A DNA stretch of 64,000 bases from Bondarzewia mesenterica (taxonomy: Eukaryota > Basidiomycota > Agaricomycetes > Russulales > Bondarzewiaceae). The translations under genes and the position numbers were made by a program. The DNA lies in the NCBI GenBank assembly GCA_004802705.1, contig SGPL01000003.1, positions 1-64,000 of the forward strand, read 5' to 3'. The notes under the pieces are model-generated. The model saw only the letters and a program-made list of their open reading frames with translations, was not told the DNA's origin and did not search any database. Positions 1 through 13,166 of the stretch are shown here, piece after piece (positions within the stretch are counted from its first letter, which is position 1; every line of letters starts with the position of its first letter).

Positions 1-1635
1 ATAGCCTGAAGCATGTATCTCCGGAATTCATACATGCCACTCCGGGAATGTACAGCCCCCAGGCACGACACGCACATACTCACCGAGGACGACAAAGATT
101 CTCGGACAGCCGGAACTCACAAGGACCACCAAAAGAACTTGAAAGAAGTACGGCGAAAACCGCAGACTGGACTGCAGGGGTAAAAAGATGCTGCTTTGTC
201 TGTCACCCAGGCTCAAGAGCCAAGTTTCGTGGTCATAAGCGACTCTGCTGAAGACGAGCAGTCATTGAAAGCATTCAACAATACTTCTATATCCAATGAC
301 AGAGATACAGAGATGCAGCTGTGATATTATTGCAACGATGACGCTGCCGCAGAAAAATGTCGATGAGCGAGATGATCGACGTTGCAGCTGAAAGCGAATA
401 CGAGATACTCAGTCACCGCGATCCCCATCGGGAAACTAGGAATATACGCAGTGGGGCGGGTTGTCCTTGTTCGTTGTGCCGTGCTAGGTATAGAAAGGTT
501 TGGCGCTCTCGAGAACCTCACATTTCAGGGATCCGATGAGCTCACATGTGTGCCATGTTGTCTCCAAACTGCCAACAAGGATTACTCGCTATGTTGATTT
601 CACCCCTAATTCATGACCTCTTCCGCTACCGCTGGCCGCCATGCTGTAGCCTACGGCTAACGCCTGCACGGTAGTATCGGAGAAAGTACGAGCACAATTC
701 GATACCAAGGCGCGGCTTGCATTGGGATGCACTCAGTATACTTTCCAGCAAGTACAGTCACTAAATGAATGGGAAGACGAGTGGGAAGACGAGTAACCGA
801 ATTTGGAAACTGATGTGGTTCAAAGTGATCGGCATTCTCCGACTTCAGAATCTCCCGCTCGAGGATGTGAACCGTAAGGATGAGTCGGAGAATGGCGCAA
901 GAATTACCGCTCTTTCCAGAATGCTTACGCTGGGAGTCCTACTCATTTACATGCGATATGATGGCCATGCGTTGCATGCTACATTAAATTAGATCTCCAT
1001 ATTTATACTCGAAGCAGCCGACCTCAGTCACACCTAGCTACACACCTTATCCTAGTCGCACAACATGCTTTGACGTCTTCAGTACCAGTTACTGGAATCT
1101 GGCATGTACTGAAGGCCACGAAATTGGCACGAAGCATCAATGTCTATCCCACTTGTCGATACGCAACAGCACAAGAAATACCTTCCTTGTTTCACATCAC
1201 AACAAACGGCACTACAATTACACAACGTCCTACACCTAGCGCGTCTCTGTCACCTCCCTCGACCCAACGAACGACAACTTGAACGAGAGAACAGGATTGC
1301 GTTTCAACGATGTTGATTGGTTTGATGTTTATGTTTTACAGAATGAGAGCGATGATGATATCAATGCGATGGATGCAGGATGAGGAGGAATGCGTTTGAA
1401 CTTTGAATGGATGCGATGCAATAATTTACTGCGGAGAGTTTGTGCCGGTCTACAACAAATCCAATAAAACCAGTCAAAATTCAAGTCGAGTCAACTGCAA
1501 GATGTGCGGGGTGATGATGGGACTTACGCTAGCCTCCGCCGAGATGGGGACGGACCTGGGGGGAGACGAAGAAACTGCGACTGAGGAGCGGGCGATGGCA
1601 GCCAAGTCGACGCCTACAAAAAGAATAACGATTGG
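1..1635. other. No supported gene; left-edge intergenic stretch
   Basis: Only short open frames without recognisable protein content occur here on either strand. A 12-base direct duplication (GGGAAGACGAGT) lies near 773-796. The right end probably contains the 3' untranslated region of the minus-strand gene that ends at 1636. Exons of a gene starting to the left of the window cannot be excluded. Confidence 0.5.
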
Positions 1636-2054
1636 TCATGAGATACTTGTAGAGGTGGGTCGAGAAGTAGACACGTTACCGTTGCTCTTGAGGGCATTCT
1701 TGCGGACTTTGAGCGCGTTCTCGCGATCTTCCTCAGTAACGCTGCTCGTCCGGCGGACCATGACAGGGCTCGACTTTTTCTCCTCAGCCACCCTCTCTTC
1801 TGCGCCTGCGGTCGATGCGCATATGGTCAGCGTTAGCAAGGTGAGGGATTACAGAAAAGAATCACCTTCGCCCTCGGCATAATCACGTTCCTCATCATCG
1901 ACGCCTTCGCGCTCGAAGCGTGCCTCGTCGTTGATATTACCCCAATTGTGCGCGCCGGCGCGCCTTTGCGGAGACTGTTGTCATAACCATTCCTCGCCTC
2001 TGACCGGTCCTTCATGAGGGCACGAGGGGATGTAGCGCGTGCTGTGCGAGTCAT
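1636..2054 (-). CDS. Stm1/HABP4-type small RNA- or ribosome-associated protein, with apparent frameshift
   Basis: Two exons. The start ATG is at 2054 (MTRTARATSPRAL), and an intron at 1806-1865 (60 bases, GT-AG) joins two conserved blocks. The first block reads DRSEARNGYDNSLRKG; after a frame change the next reads AGAHNWGNINDEARFE, then an acidic stretch and EERVAEEKKSSP. The arginine/glycine, HNWG and acidic pattern is that of the hyaluronan/mRNA-binding (HABP4/PAI-RBP1, Stm1) family, whose members bind RNA or ribosomes; assignment is by eye. The frame changes inside the GC-rich run at about 1951-1964, where one base appears to be missing between the RKG and AGAHNW codons. The second exon ends with a stop at 1636-1638. 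The error may lie in the sequence rather than the gene, because three other sites in the window show the same defect. Divergent from the cyclophilin gene at 2819. Confidence 0.6.
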
Positions 2055-2818
2055 TGTGATACAGGAACTTGATGTAGAGAAGGGGACTACGAATGGAGGG
2101 GTTGGCGAAGTTGTGGTTTGAAGATCGTGAGGTTTATGATGATGGTGATGGTCTGAACTGGGGGTGGTGCGACCTTTATATGCGACATTTGCCGTGATCA
2201 TGACCCCCACAACACGCTCGCGTGATCGTTAAGGCTGGCAACTTTGGAACGGGATGGAAGGCTCGAGGCGCAGTCACACTCTAGCCCCGTTACGTGGACG
2301 TTGTCAGCCCTCAAACAACAATGCGAGTGTTGTTCTGCGTAGTTTCATACGTTACGCCATAATTACCCTTTGACGGGATCCTTGGAGGGGTTGTGCTGCG
2401 CCGTGGTTGTTCTTCGAAAGCTTCATGCGCAGGGGAAGTGCATGTCATGTGAACAGGTGAAAATCTGGGGAAGCGTGGGAATCATGACATCACCTGTCTG
2501 TACCCTCGACACCCCGTCGTGGACCTGAGCAACCAAATTGTTTCTTGTGAACAAACGCAATCATCGCAGGTTAAAATTCCAAGCTCAAACACAACTCGAG
2601 TCAACAATCATCTAAAAGAGAGACCAGGTAATGGCCCACCAAACAGGCTGAACAGATTTATGGATTGAGACCGATCGAGGTATGTTCAGAATGAAGTTTC
2701 TAGCAGTTTCCAGCTCATAATATTACGTAAACAAAGTCAGAATGCTCTTCAGGATATTTCCACAAGCCCACAGTGCCCACAGTCACCCGCTAACAGTTTC
2801 CGAGCCATCCAGTTCACC
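2055..2818. other. Divergent intergenic region
   Basis: This lies between the divergent Stm1-like (-) and cyclophilin (+) genes and should hold both promoters and 5' untranslated regions. No convincing TATA box, RNA gene or repeat was seen. Confidence 0.5.
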
Positions 2819-4366
2819 ATGAGCGAAACTCAACGTCCAATCACCTACTTCGACATCTCCATCGGCGACCGAGCCCTGGGACGCGTCATCTTCACCCTCT
2901 ACAGCGACCTCGTCCCCAAGACCGCTGAGAATTTCCGTGTGTATAGATTGTAATTTTGTATGAGCACGCGCACGTCTGACGTGATTTTCGATCTTTGATG
3001 CGGACGTGTAACTTGCTTGTGCAGGCGCGTTATGCACGGGCGAGAAGGGTGCAGGAAAGTTGGGAAAGCCTCTGTGCTACAAGGGATCGGGCTTCCATCG
3101 CGTTATCAAAAAGTGCGTGCACAATGTCACACACGCGTCGAGGGCGCGGAGAGATTATCGTGAATTGATCGCTTGGATGCCAGGTTTATGATTCAGGGAG
3201 GTGACTTCACGGCTGGAAATGGTGAGGCTGGTTATCGTCCTTCACCCTCGCTTCGCTTAGTGTAACCATGCACAGGCACGGGTGGCGAGTCAATCTACGG
3301 TGAGAAATTCGAGGATGAAGCATTTTCAATGAAGCACGATAAGCCCTTCTTGCTATCTATGGTACGCCTCTGTCAACGCGTCGCATACTGGTTTCGCGAT
3401 CCGATCACGCACACAGGCCAACGCTGGCAAAGACACGAATGGCTCGCAATTCTTCATCACCACCGTCCCCACCCCTCATCTTGACGGTAAACACGTCGTG
3501 TTCGGCGAAGTCATCCGCGGTAAATCGATCCGTGCGTCCTTTTCCTCTCCCTTCCCTGCTGCTACACCTCTCCAACAATCCTTTCCCCCCCGCCCTTTTT
3601 TTTTTCACCAGTCCGTCAAATCGAGAACCACCCGACTGCTTCGGGCGATGTGCCCACCGTCCCGATAACCATAACCGACTGTGGCGTGCTATCCACAGAC
3701 GACCCTTCCCTCTCCGAACCCGTGACCAGCGACGGCGACCAATACGAAGATTTCCCCGATGACGACGACAACGACGTGCAGAACCCCAAGGTGGCCCTGC
3801 GTATCGCGCGTGAGCTCCGCGAGTTTGGTTCTGCACTTTGGAAGAAGGGCGAGGCCGCATCCGCACTCGCCAAGTGGCAGAAAGCCGTGCGCTACCTTGA
3901 TGTGCACCCCGTCCTCCCAGATGACGCGTCTCAGGAGACCAAGGACGCGTATGCTGCGCTCCTCGTGCCCCTACTGCTCAACTCGGCCCTCGCTGCGCTC
4001 AAGGCATCTGGATCTCCCACTGCGAATGCGCAGGACGTAGTCGCGGCGACTACCAGGGCGCTCAATCTGACTTTGAGCGATGCCGATCGCGGTGCGTCTC
4101 AATTATTTCTTCTTCTGAACGTGAAATTTCTGATGTTGGATGGTCTTTTTTTCTTCATTTTCTGGTTTTTAGCCAAAGCACTCTACCGGCGCGGCATTGC
4201 ACTGGGGATCCTCAAAGAGGACGACGAAGCGGAGACGGTGCTTACTGAGGCGAGCGCCCTCGCCAAGGACGACGCGGCGATAGCAGCGGAGCTCGAGCGC
4301 GTGCGGCAGCGCAAGAAGGAGAAGAAGAACAAGGAGAAGAAGGCGTACAAGAAAATGTTTGCGTGA
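2819..4366 (+). CDS. Cyp40/Cpr6-type peptidyl-prolyl cis-trans isomerase with TPR region
   Basis: A cyclophilin D/Cyp40-type protein, in other fungi an Hsp90 co-chaperone that catalyses proline isomerisation. Six introns (first 2937-3024, last 4092-4172) join seven exons in consistent phase. The cyclophilin domain fills the N-terminal half: [38 protein letters not shown], then [13 protein letters not shown], the NGSQFFITT core and [13 protein letters not shown] linker rich in Asp/Glu follows, then a C-terminal helical TPR-like region ([30 protein letters not shown]) and a basic tail [11 protein letters not shown], both typical of Cyp40 proteins. No signal peptide, so cytosolic or nuclear. The start is the first ATG before the domain and matches family N termini. 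It converges on the 5-phosphatase gene. Confidence 0.95.
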
Positions 4367-4993
4367 TGCCAGTACACTAATGTGATGACTTTTCTTCGTT
4401 GGGCGAACGTTGTAGCAACTAGGTAGATCTTGCAATTGTAATGGGCACTTGGGAGGAAGTGATTGCAATGGGATGCATTCGCAGTATTTTTGAATCGCAC
4501 TGCAAGACCCGTACTCCAGATCTCGTTCCGTCCGTCCGATTCCATGCTGGCCCTATGATCGTGAGTGCTATGTAACATCACTAACGCCTATGTTTCATTG
4601 ACAGGACAGAATCCGCGTTGGGGTCCGCAGGTACCAGTGCAGGGCAACTGACCATGCGTTAGTTGTCAATCTGTGTCATGAGAAATCACCAGGACCCGCG
4701 TCCCTTCACGAGACCAGAGATCGACTGCGGAGATAATGGAAGAAAAAAAAAACAGGCATGCCCCATACCTGCTCGGTCCATTTTGACTAGTTGACAACGG
4801 TTTGCAGCCAGCCTTAGGTCCTAGTTGTCGTTCAATATTGAGGTCATTTCCCGTTCATCGACACATCAACCCAGTCAACGATATGGAGACAACGCATACA
4901 AAAAGTGAAGTACCAAATCAAACACGCCAAGGTTATCCAAGTTATTCGTTCGAAGAATAAACGGCAGTAATACTAGTATCTGTATCTTCAAGA
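4367..4993. other. Convergent intergenic region
   Basis: This is the tail-to-tail spacer between the cyclophilin (+) and 5-phosphatase (-) genes, presumably containing both 3' untranslated regions. It holds a short A-run near 4741 and no other recognisable feature. Confidence 0.5.
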
Positions 4994-7900
4994 TCAAAAC
5001 TGGGAGATGAAGAATGACAGGAAACGCCGCTTCGCCAGCGGGGATACAGGTATCGCGGCCTCGGGGTCGTCTCGCAGAAGCACACGAGAGAATACTACCG
5101 CTGCAGAATTCAGATGCGTCAGTCAATGGAAAGAACCCATCAACGGCGGCCCTTGAAATCAGGAGGAGAGACGCACTGAGCTGTTCAGCACGAGTCGCTC
5201 TCGGTGGGCCAGAATCGTCAGGATCACCGGTGTTGATGTCCGAGTTTGGATCTTGTGCGCACAGATAGTGGAGGAAGGCTGTCACAGAGATCCAAACCTT
5301 GTACCAGAGAGACAACATTCCTCTTAAATTGAAGATCTAAAACATATGAAGATGGCTCACGTTGACCGATGCTCCCGGTAATGTATTGAGCATCTGATTC
5401 AGACGTATCAGTCAATATCAACGATGACTCTTGGACGATAGCAGGCACCTCGAATGCTTCATCCCGACTCGAGACTTCAGCACAACGTGCGTGGAGCGAG
5501 AACGGTATGACGGGCTCTGGGAGGGAGTCAAGGAGAGCAAGCAACACAGTGGCTACGGCATGCGCAAATGCTTCGGTAGCGGCATTCGCAGGCGAAGAAA
5601 TATCGGCAGTCGTATCCAGAGACTAGATGCAACTCAGAACGGGAAAACAAGCGGACAATAGAGGACAGACAGACCTCCCGGATATCACATACTAGTTTGT
5701 CGTCTCCCGGTGTTAAAAAGAGGTCGTCCTGTGTTATTGTTATGGATTGTCGACTGATAGGCAGAACAAAATGGCTCACGATCTTCTCTACGTCGTTGCT
5801 CATCAGCCAATTGATCAATCTCATTATCTCTCGTGGAGCGTTCAGATGCTGGGTTTCCTGTAGGAGTTCGTCCGCACTTTGGAGTGATCTGATTGGTCCT
5901 GGCAATCTTGCAAGCACGGACAACGGGTTCCCAAAACATGTTGATTCTGTTGAAAACAAACGAGTGAGCATAATGAACAAAGATTTAAGGGATCAATTGT
6001 TAGACCATATTGTCCCGACAGCGAGATGAAGTGGTCCTTCCCAAGAACAGTGTGCAGTATGACTATTGTCTGGAGAGACTCCGCGCGAACATTGAGCTGG
6101 GGTGCAGAAGAACGCGAGACAAAGACAGTAAAATTGATGTCGATTGTCTCGGAGGGTAGAAGAAAGCCCTGTTTCGACACGTCTTTTTAGTATGCTTGAG
6201 ATAAGTAGGTGAAGAAACTTACCGCCATAGGCTCTACATGCAACCAGTCTGGGTCTGCACTCACATGGTCGATTAAGTTGCAGACTTCAAAGGACGGATG
6301 GACGTACAGGCCGGTCCGAGCAAATTGCGTGAATAAAATCGGAAAGCACAAGGGACCTGAAGAATGTTTGATACACTCGCATTGAAACAACGAAAGAGGC
6401 ACCTACTTTGCCAGTATTCTGCAAGGTTGATTTGCGAATGGCAGTGTGTTCATATCTGTGCAATTGGCGTCACCACTCGAGTCCATCATGAACTATATGA
6501 GTTACGCACGAGACTTTGCCGAACTCGAGCGATGGATTATCCAGCTTCAACGTGGGGATGCCATCAAGATCTTCAAGATTAATATTCTCCAAAGACTCAT
6601 ATAGCTCGTTTGCGCTAGAGTCCAGCGCCATGCAATCAATGATCGGCATCTAAGCACAGCGAGAACAGTTTGAGAATCACACAGGCATTATAATCATGAA
6701 AGCAGGGAACTTGACTGAGGCGGAAAAAGACGCACCTCGACCGAGAAGTCAGCAGAAACGGGCTTGTGATCGCTCATTTTGATTTGCGGATGACTCGAAT
6801 ATGCCATCTGTGTAGCACTGATGAACGAGGAAGCCATGTGAAGGATGCGATCTGTCCATGCCGGCTTGCGTCTAAATACGCGTGAGCAAGAAGCAGTTGC
6901 CGAAGTGGAAACCGAGAAAGTACTTGATGTCGTAACCCAACCCATCAGTCAAAATTCCTGTGTTGAACCGATACGTTCTGAGATACGTTCAGGTGAGAGA
7001 CGCGTGGGACCGAGACTTCATTTCACGTCTCACGGTAAGAATCGGATAGGATGCTCTGTGAATCCATCGAATGCTCTCCGTGTCCTTATTGAATATGTGA
7101 GCTATGAGTACAATGTCAACGCACATGATCAGTGAAACCACTATAGACGGCGAGCGAATCAACATACCTGATCAAAGGGCAGCAACACTGAATCTGAATC
7201 CACGGCGGACCCAGTAGCTAGCAAGGTCCGCAAGTCGTCATCCGGTAAATTGATACGATAGTTCAGGTCTGCACGAATCTTGAATCATCACGATTCCAGG
7301 TAGGAAGCAGATCTGTTCTACTGACCGCCCTACAGAAGAATTGTTGATATGACCGAATTTACTTCATGAGTTAATAACTCACCATCCAGATCAACATGTC
7401 CGACTCAAACACCTTGAGAACTCCGCCATTCTCTCGTGCTGGAGTCACATATTGTGAGATCGGCGAGAACGCCAAGCGCCTTGTGATATCGTGGAAATCT
7501 GCGTTTCGCCTGTCCATCATCTCATCTAATGCGGCTAGATGAGAATTGACGAATGTCAGAGCCGTTGGGAGGGGTGAGGGCGTGTCGGTGGTGGAAGGAG
7601 GATAGTATTGCAGGCGAATTGACACGGCGCCTTTGTTGCCCTGAATTTGTTTGACATTGAGAGTTAAATCAGAATGCGAGGCAGGACATGCAACAAAGGG
7701 ATGAGCACCATCAGGCCCATGATACCCGCTCCCACCGCACTCGTTTTGGGTTCCGAAAAGTGCCCTGGAAGATCTTTTCTGACTATGACAATTAAGAGCA
7801 TGCCGACTAATTGTTTCGAGATGAGCTGATACCGGGTCAGCGCGATTTGAAAGTCATAGAACGGTACAAGAAAATGTCCCACTTTCTCATACAACTCTCC

Positions 7901-9378
7901 CTTCTCTCCAAGAGCCGCTATAACTGCCGTAGTCCATGCCTCCTCGCGAACGGTCTTACTAGAATATAGCAAGGCTTCCGTAGACAAGTCAAGTTCTTGA
8001 AATGCGAAAACATATAGGTCCGGAACAGCCATTTCTTCTGCGGGACTGGCTTCGGGATTGACATCTATTGGAGATGCAACGGTCGTTTTGTTATTCTTGT
8101 CAACGGACTCTGAGGCAAGATTTCAGCTGGTAGCCTGAGTCAGATGACAATTCATTACCTGTATCTAAAGGTTCCCTTGCAACTTCACCGAGCGATAGCG
8201 GTGAGACTTCCTTCAATGGAGGAATGAGCTTCTCCCATTCTCCTTTCTTAGAATCGCCTGAGAGAACGAAGCGCCCTCCAACCCACGCCGAAAGGTCCTG
8301 TGAGGGCAATTTACCGTTGACATTAAAAGTCCCTACCCGAATGCTCCATTGTCTGTCAGCAACAGCGGTAGACGACTGTGAACCTGATGTTACCGTAATT
8401 TCGTTTTTTCGGTTGTCTTGCAGGCCATTTCTCTTGCTCGTGCGTGGGTCCAATCATCTCGGATAGTAACAAAGTCTGCAGTATCGTTGCCTGGCATGCC
8501 AGCACTTCCACGAGAGAGTCGTGTTTGAAGAGGCAGACGCGTCTGGCGCAGGTCTCGAGGAGGTCTGACTAAATCGACGACATAGGTTGGCCGACTAACG
8601 ATCTGAATCGGAAACTTACCTGACAGCCATGAAGAGGGGCGAAAAGAATATGGTTCTAACCATGAGTATGTTGTCAAATCTGGGCTGTCCTTAACTATCA
8701 TTTGGATATAAGACTACCGCACAGACGGCTTGCACAAGAGGGGGACTTACTGGCTGTTTCTTTCAATCTTCTGTATTCCGAGAGAACCATTGATAACTGT
8801 TGCTTGTCCTCCGTGACAAAAGTCGAGGCTCTCGTCTCGCCCTGATAGATCTCAAGAGAAAGCCGGTCTGAACACGACCGCATGATCCATATTCAGTTAA
8901 TTCGTCGCCTTTGCGCAACATTTCAGGATACAAACCTGGCTGTTGCGAAGCCGCAGTGTCACCTCCCGGGATCGCGTCAATAAGAGTTGGGGTGCTGAGC
9001 TGTATGATGCCCAGTGAAAGATCGCCCAGGATAGAGTACGTGCATTGTAGGCTTAATTGTCCACGACCATCGACCAGCGACTTGCTATCTACTTGAAATA
9101 TGAAAATGCTGTGCCTTGCGCTCAGGAAAAGGCTGTATGAGCACAGAACAGCGAAAAAATTACCTGCCCTCTTCATCGCCTGTGGTTTGGTTTACGTGAC
9201 CTATGACGGCCAGCAACGCTTCATACGGTTCTGCTGTCCTGTTCGACTGTGGGCTGTCGTAATTCCCATTGAACGAGTTTCTTTGCAGAGGTGATGCAAG
9301 TTGTGTAGAAAACCCCTCGAGGGCGACCTTCAGACTTTCAGAAGGCCTCAAAAGTGAGCGCAACCGGTCGGATGACAT
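4994..9378 (-). CDS. OCRL/INPP5B-type inositol polyphosphate 5-phosphatase with RhoGAP domain
   Basis: A multi-exon gene whose domain order matches the OCRL family: N-terminal region, 5-phosphatase domain, ASH-like linker, RhoGAP-like domain. The enzyme removes the 5-phosphate of phosphoinositides in endosomal and Golgi trafficking. The start ATG at 9378 (MSSDRLRSLLRPSESL) is joined to an exon beginning VDSKSLVDGRGQLSLQ. Catalytic-domain motifs in order are VGTFNVNGKLPSQDLSAW, FAFQELDLS, FVNSHLAA, DLNYRINLP, RKPAWTDRIL and SDHKPVSADF. C-terminal RhoGAP-like motifs are EIMRLINWLMSND, LLALLDSLPEPVIP, SVTAFLHYLCAQ and VVFSRVLLRDDPEAAIP. The last exon is joined by an intron whose phase restores the family sequence, giving a TGA at 4994-4996. 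Whether the RhoGAP domain keeps its arginine finger was not established; OCRL proteins lack it. Exact borders of several middle exons are not certain. Confidence 0.88.
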
Positions 9379-10416
9379 TCCTTACAAAAAGCCGAGCGCG
9401 TAACGAGCTGCTTTGGCACACGATTTCCTAAGTCAATCGAAGAATGTGAGCATGTTGATTAATTGAAACGTACGCCCGGTGTAGATGTATATTCTTGAAT
9501 CTTGGAAATGCCTAGTCTGGAAGTTGGCGAAACTTATCATAGCGAAGCTTGCTTACGTACGGCATGCCAATTGCAAATTGGGTCTCCGACTCAGTGCCGC
9601 GAGCCTCTCCTCCCGTACAGTTCAACGTCACCTTACCACCTGCCAATTTACTAATCTTGACGATAGCGACTGAGCTCCGTCTCTACTCTAGATAGGGAGC
9701 GTCATCCCACTCTGCGCGAGTTTCTCAGTCAATGACCGCGATGTAGGCAGGGTTCAATAATTGTCTGTAACCAATCTACACAGCAACGAGCATGCCTGGT
9801 CGATCCTGATAGAATCTTCAGTCCACACGAATATTCAATGTGGCTGCCATAACTTGTAAGTTGGTCTCTTGCAAAAGAATTGATATCGGGCGGCAAAAAG
9901 TCACAGGAGGGACACCCGTGATCATCTTTTTTGGCTTTCCCAAGCCCTGACCGTGCGTCGTCCCAGCTTCGTTATCTCTCCTCCCACTTATCTCCCAGAC
10001 ACGATCCACAGACTATGGTCAAAGAAAATTGGATTGGAAAAGTGAGTGCATATATCTCATCTTCACTCGTTCGACTGAACTAATTAAAACGTGCTTTTTT
10101 CCCGTCTCTCCCGAATTATCACTGGAATAGCGAGATAGATATCCAGAATCTCCGGCTCCGGCCTTGGGAAACAGCTCAATGCTTCCCGGACAAGCGTACG
10201 TTACTGGAAAAGAGCAGCACGTGGACGCAGCTAATTTAGCGGACACTGGGAACAGGTGAGCGGAAGCAATGTCACTGGACAAATCCCTGTACGTTATACG
10301 ACGCCGACACCGTCTGCTCCTCCTCAGCGATAGTATAAGAAGAACCAGAGATGCTGGTTTCGCTCGTGTCGGCAAGGCAGGGCCTATCTGAAGAAACCTT
10401 GGTACATATCTAACCA
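9379..10416. other. Divergent intergenic region
   Basis: About 1 kb between the divergent 5-phosphatase (-) and amidase (+) genes. It holds only short frames with no recognisable content, and no clear TATA box or RNA gene was identified. Confidence 0.45.
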
Positions 10417-12653
10417 ATGGCACAGATAATCCGCCTGCACATCCTGCTGGCATCGTTCTTAATCCTTGTGTACCAGTGTTCCTTGAGTTTCTCTGCTGTT
10501 GCCATGGGCGCGACAGAACCACGAGCGCCGAGCACGGTGCCTCTTCCGGATTTGTACGAGGCGTCGATAGCCGAGCTGCAAGACGGGTTGGAGAAGGGCC
10601 TGTTCACGAGCGTCGACCTCGTTAAGGTGGGCCGTCATCGATCATCCATAGGCGTCATTCCAAGCGCATCTCCCAAAATTTTGACCATCCTCTTTCGCGG
10701 TTCCGCCCCCAGGCCTACTTCGCACGCATCGAAGAAGTCAACCTCCAAGGACCCATCCTGCGCGCGGTCATAGAGATGAACCCTAGTGCGCTGACACAGG
10801 CGGCTGCTCTCGACAAAGAACGCAAATTGAAGGGCGCACGAAGTCCCTTGCATGGCATCCCCATCCTTCTCAAAGACAACATCGCCACCATGGCCAGTGA
10901 CGGTAATACCCACCTCTCAATGCTGACCACGTCTCAAACACTTACCGCGCCGCGAAACGCACGCAAAAAACATAGGCATGAACACGACCGCAGGCTCGTT
11001 CGCGCTATTCAACTCCATCCCCCCGCGCGATGCGACAGTGGCAGCAAAACTGCGCTCGGCGGGCGCGATCCTCCTCGGCAAGGCGAACCTGTCCGAGTGG
11101 GCGCACTTCGCGGAAACCTCGCCTCNGGTTGGTCCGGACGCGGGGGTCAAGCGACGTGCCCGTACTTCCCACAAGCCGATCCTTCCGGCTCGAGCGCGGG
11201 CAGTGGCATCGGCACCGCCATTGGGCTCACCGCCGCGGCGCTCGGCAGCGAGACGGATGGGAGCATCGTGTCGCCCAGCAGTAGGAACAATTTGGTGGGG
11301 ATCAAGCCTACCGTCGGGTTGACTTCGCGCGCGGGAGGTGAGCGGTCGATCTTCTGATGTGCATGATGGATGGGACTGTTCTTACCCCCCCCCCCCCCCC
11401 CCTTCGCGTAGTCGTTCCAATCTCGGTGAACCAGGATACCGTCGGACCCATGGCGCGCTCGGTGGCGGACGCCGCGACGGTGCTCAACGTGATCGCGGGC
11501 CGTGACCCGCTGGACAACTTTACGCTCACACAGCCGCGCAAGGTGCCCGACTTTACCCAGGCGCTGAAAGCCAACGCGCTCCGGGGCGTGCGCCTGGGGC
11601 GTCCCGCGGCTCTTCATGCCTGGCGACAGCAACATCGTCGCCGCATTCAACGCGTCCCTCGACGTCATCCGCAGCCTCGGCGCCACCGTCATTGATCCCG
11701 CCGAGTTTCCGGACGCGGAGGAGATGCTGGCGTCGAATAACGAGACGGTCGTGCTGAACACGGATTTCAAGGTGACGCTCTCCCCGTATGCTGCTGGAGA
11801 GAATTTGTTGGTGTGGGTGGGTCGTCGGCGTTGAGCGTTGATGACGAAGTTTGGTGTTTGATACGTCAGGTCGACGTCGCGAACTACATCTCTGGCCTTT
11901 TGGAGGTCCCTACGGGCGTCAAGACCCTCGCAGACCTGATCGCGTTCGACGACGCGCACCCGGAGTTGGAGCTCATCCCGCCTTTTTACACGTCACAATC
12001 CGAGTGCGCCCGCCCTCTCTTTCGTCACACTTTGTCTGCCTGCCATGCTGATTGATCATCGTGCGACATGTCAGTTTCCTCGCGGCAGAAAACACGACGG
12101 TGGACGCTGCTTACTTTGCGGCGCTCGCGGCGGACCACGATCTCGGGCGNACGCGGGGCATCGANGGGACGTTGGCGAAGTTCGGTCTGGACGCGATTGT
12201 CCTGCCCACGGACGGTACGTCTCGGGCGCACTCGTGACTCATGCGTATCTCCATCCGACACCTCACTCTCACCTACTGACAAGTTGGGGGCGCACTCGTT
12301 TCCAGGCTTCACGTCAACGCCGGCGGCGATTGCGGGGTACCCCATCGTCACAGGCACGCAGCGTTCTTCTCCCTCCTGCGTATAATAGAGATGCGAGCGA
12401 CTGACGCGCGCGCGCACGCACAGTGCCATTGGGGTTCCAGCCGGACACGGTGACGGCGACGGCGGCGAACCCGGTGATCGAGCAGGCGCCGGGGCTGCCG
12501 TTTGGGATCGCGTTTATGGGGACGGCGTTTAGCGAGTTTGCGCTGGTCGGGTACGCGTTTGCGTTTGAGCAGGCTACGCACACGCGTCTGGGCCGGCTCG
12601 CGTTTTCTGAGGCCATCCCGCGAACGCAGTTGGGAGACGTCATTGGGCGGTGA
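10417..12653 (+). CDS. Secreted amidase-signature family hydrolase, with two apparent frameshifts
   Basis: The product begins with a hydrophobic signal-like segment (LHILLASFLILVYQ). The amidase-signature fold follows: LHGIPILLKDNIAT with the catalytic lysine, a Gly/Ser-rich loop DPSGSSAGSG with the nucleophilic serine, ALGSETDGSIVSPSS, and GIKPTVGLTSRAG followed after an intron by VVPISVNQDTVGPMA. The C-terminal part includes TPAAIAGYPIVTVPLGF and ends SEAIPRTQLGDVIGR. Such enzymes cleave carbon-nitrogen amide bonds; the substrate cannot be read from sequence. Two single-base problems break the frame: one at the ambiguous base 11126, where one base is missing before GWSGRGGQ, and one in the GGGG run 11596-11599, where one G is extra within RLGVPRLFMPG. 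Two more ambiguous bases (12150, 12166) fall in an exon. All family motifs survive, so the breaks look like sequencing errors. Many short introns, one containing a pure C run. Confidence 0.85.
11385..11402. repeat. Poly-C tract inside an amidase intron
   Basis: Eighteen consecutive C residues lie just upstream of the acceptor of the intron between SRAGG and VVPISVNQD. A run this long in a short intron is prone to length error, so the assembled count may not be exact. Confidence 0.8.
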
Positions 12654-13166
12654 GATGGGGGGACGTTCGTGCGGTGTCGTTACGGTGGAATTGGATCTGG
12701 GAGAGGATTCGTCGTGGAGAATTTTGGGTTCCTATGTAGAGGGATGAGTGTTTTATGGGAATGTCCTGAGAGATGTCCGACGATTCGGGAGGGTAGTGTC
12801 ATGTCTGAGCGCTGAGTATTCGTGAGGTACATGTGAGTCCGTGAGCGAGAGTAAAGGTACTGTGAGTAAAGGTACCGGTATGTAAGAGGGGCATCTGAGC
12901 GTCCGAGCAAAGGAAAGGGCGAGGGATCGCGAGAAAACGGTAGATGAAAACAACATGACATTCCGTGTGCGCGATAGCAGTAATAGAGCGAAAAGTTGCC
13001 GTTGCGGCGGTGAGCGGTACTGCGACACGCCCACGCTGAAATACATACAAGTCCGACGTCATCAGCTTTAAAGGAGAAAGAGTTTCCGAGTGAGTCCGAA
13101 ATCCGAAAATCCGTCCCTGCGGACGCGAGTGGTGGCGGTGGGTTGGAGCCGCCGTGAGAAGGTCGT
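12654..13166. other. Convergent intergenic region
   Basis: Spacer between the amidase 3' end and the candidate small secreted protein (-). Long minus-strand frames here are low-complexity proline/histidine/serine reading and are not supported as genes. Confidence 0.4.
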
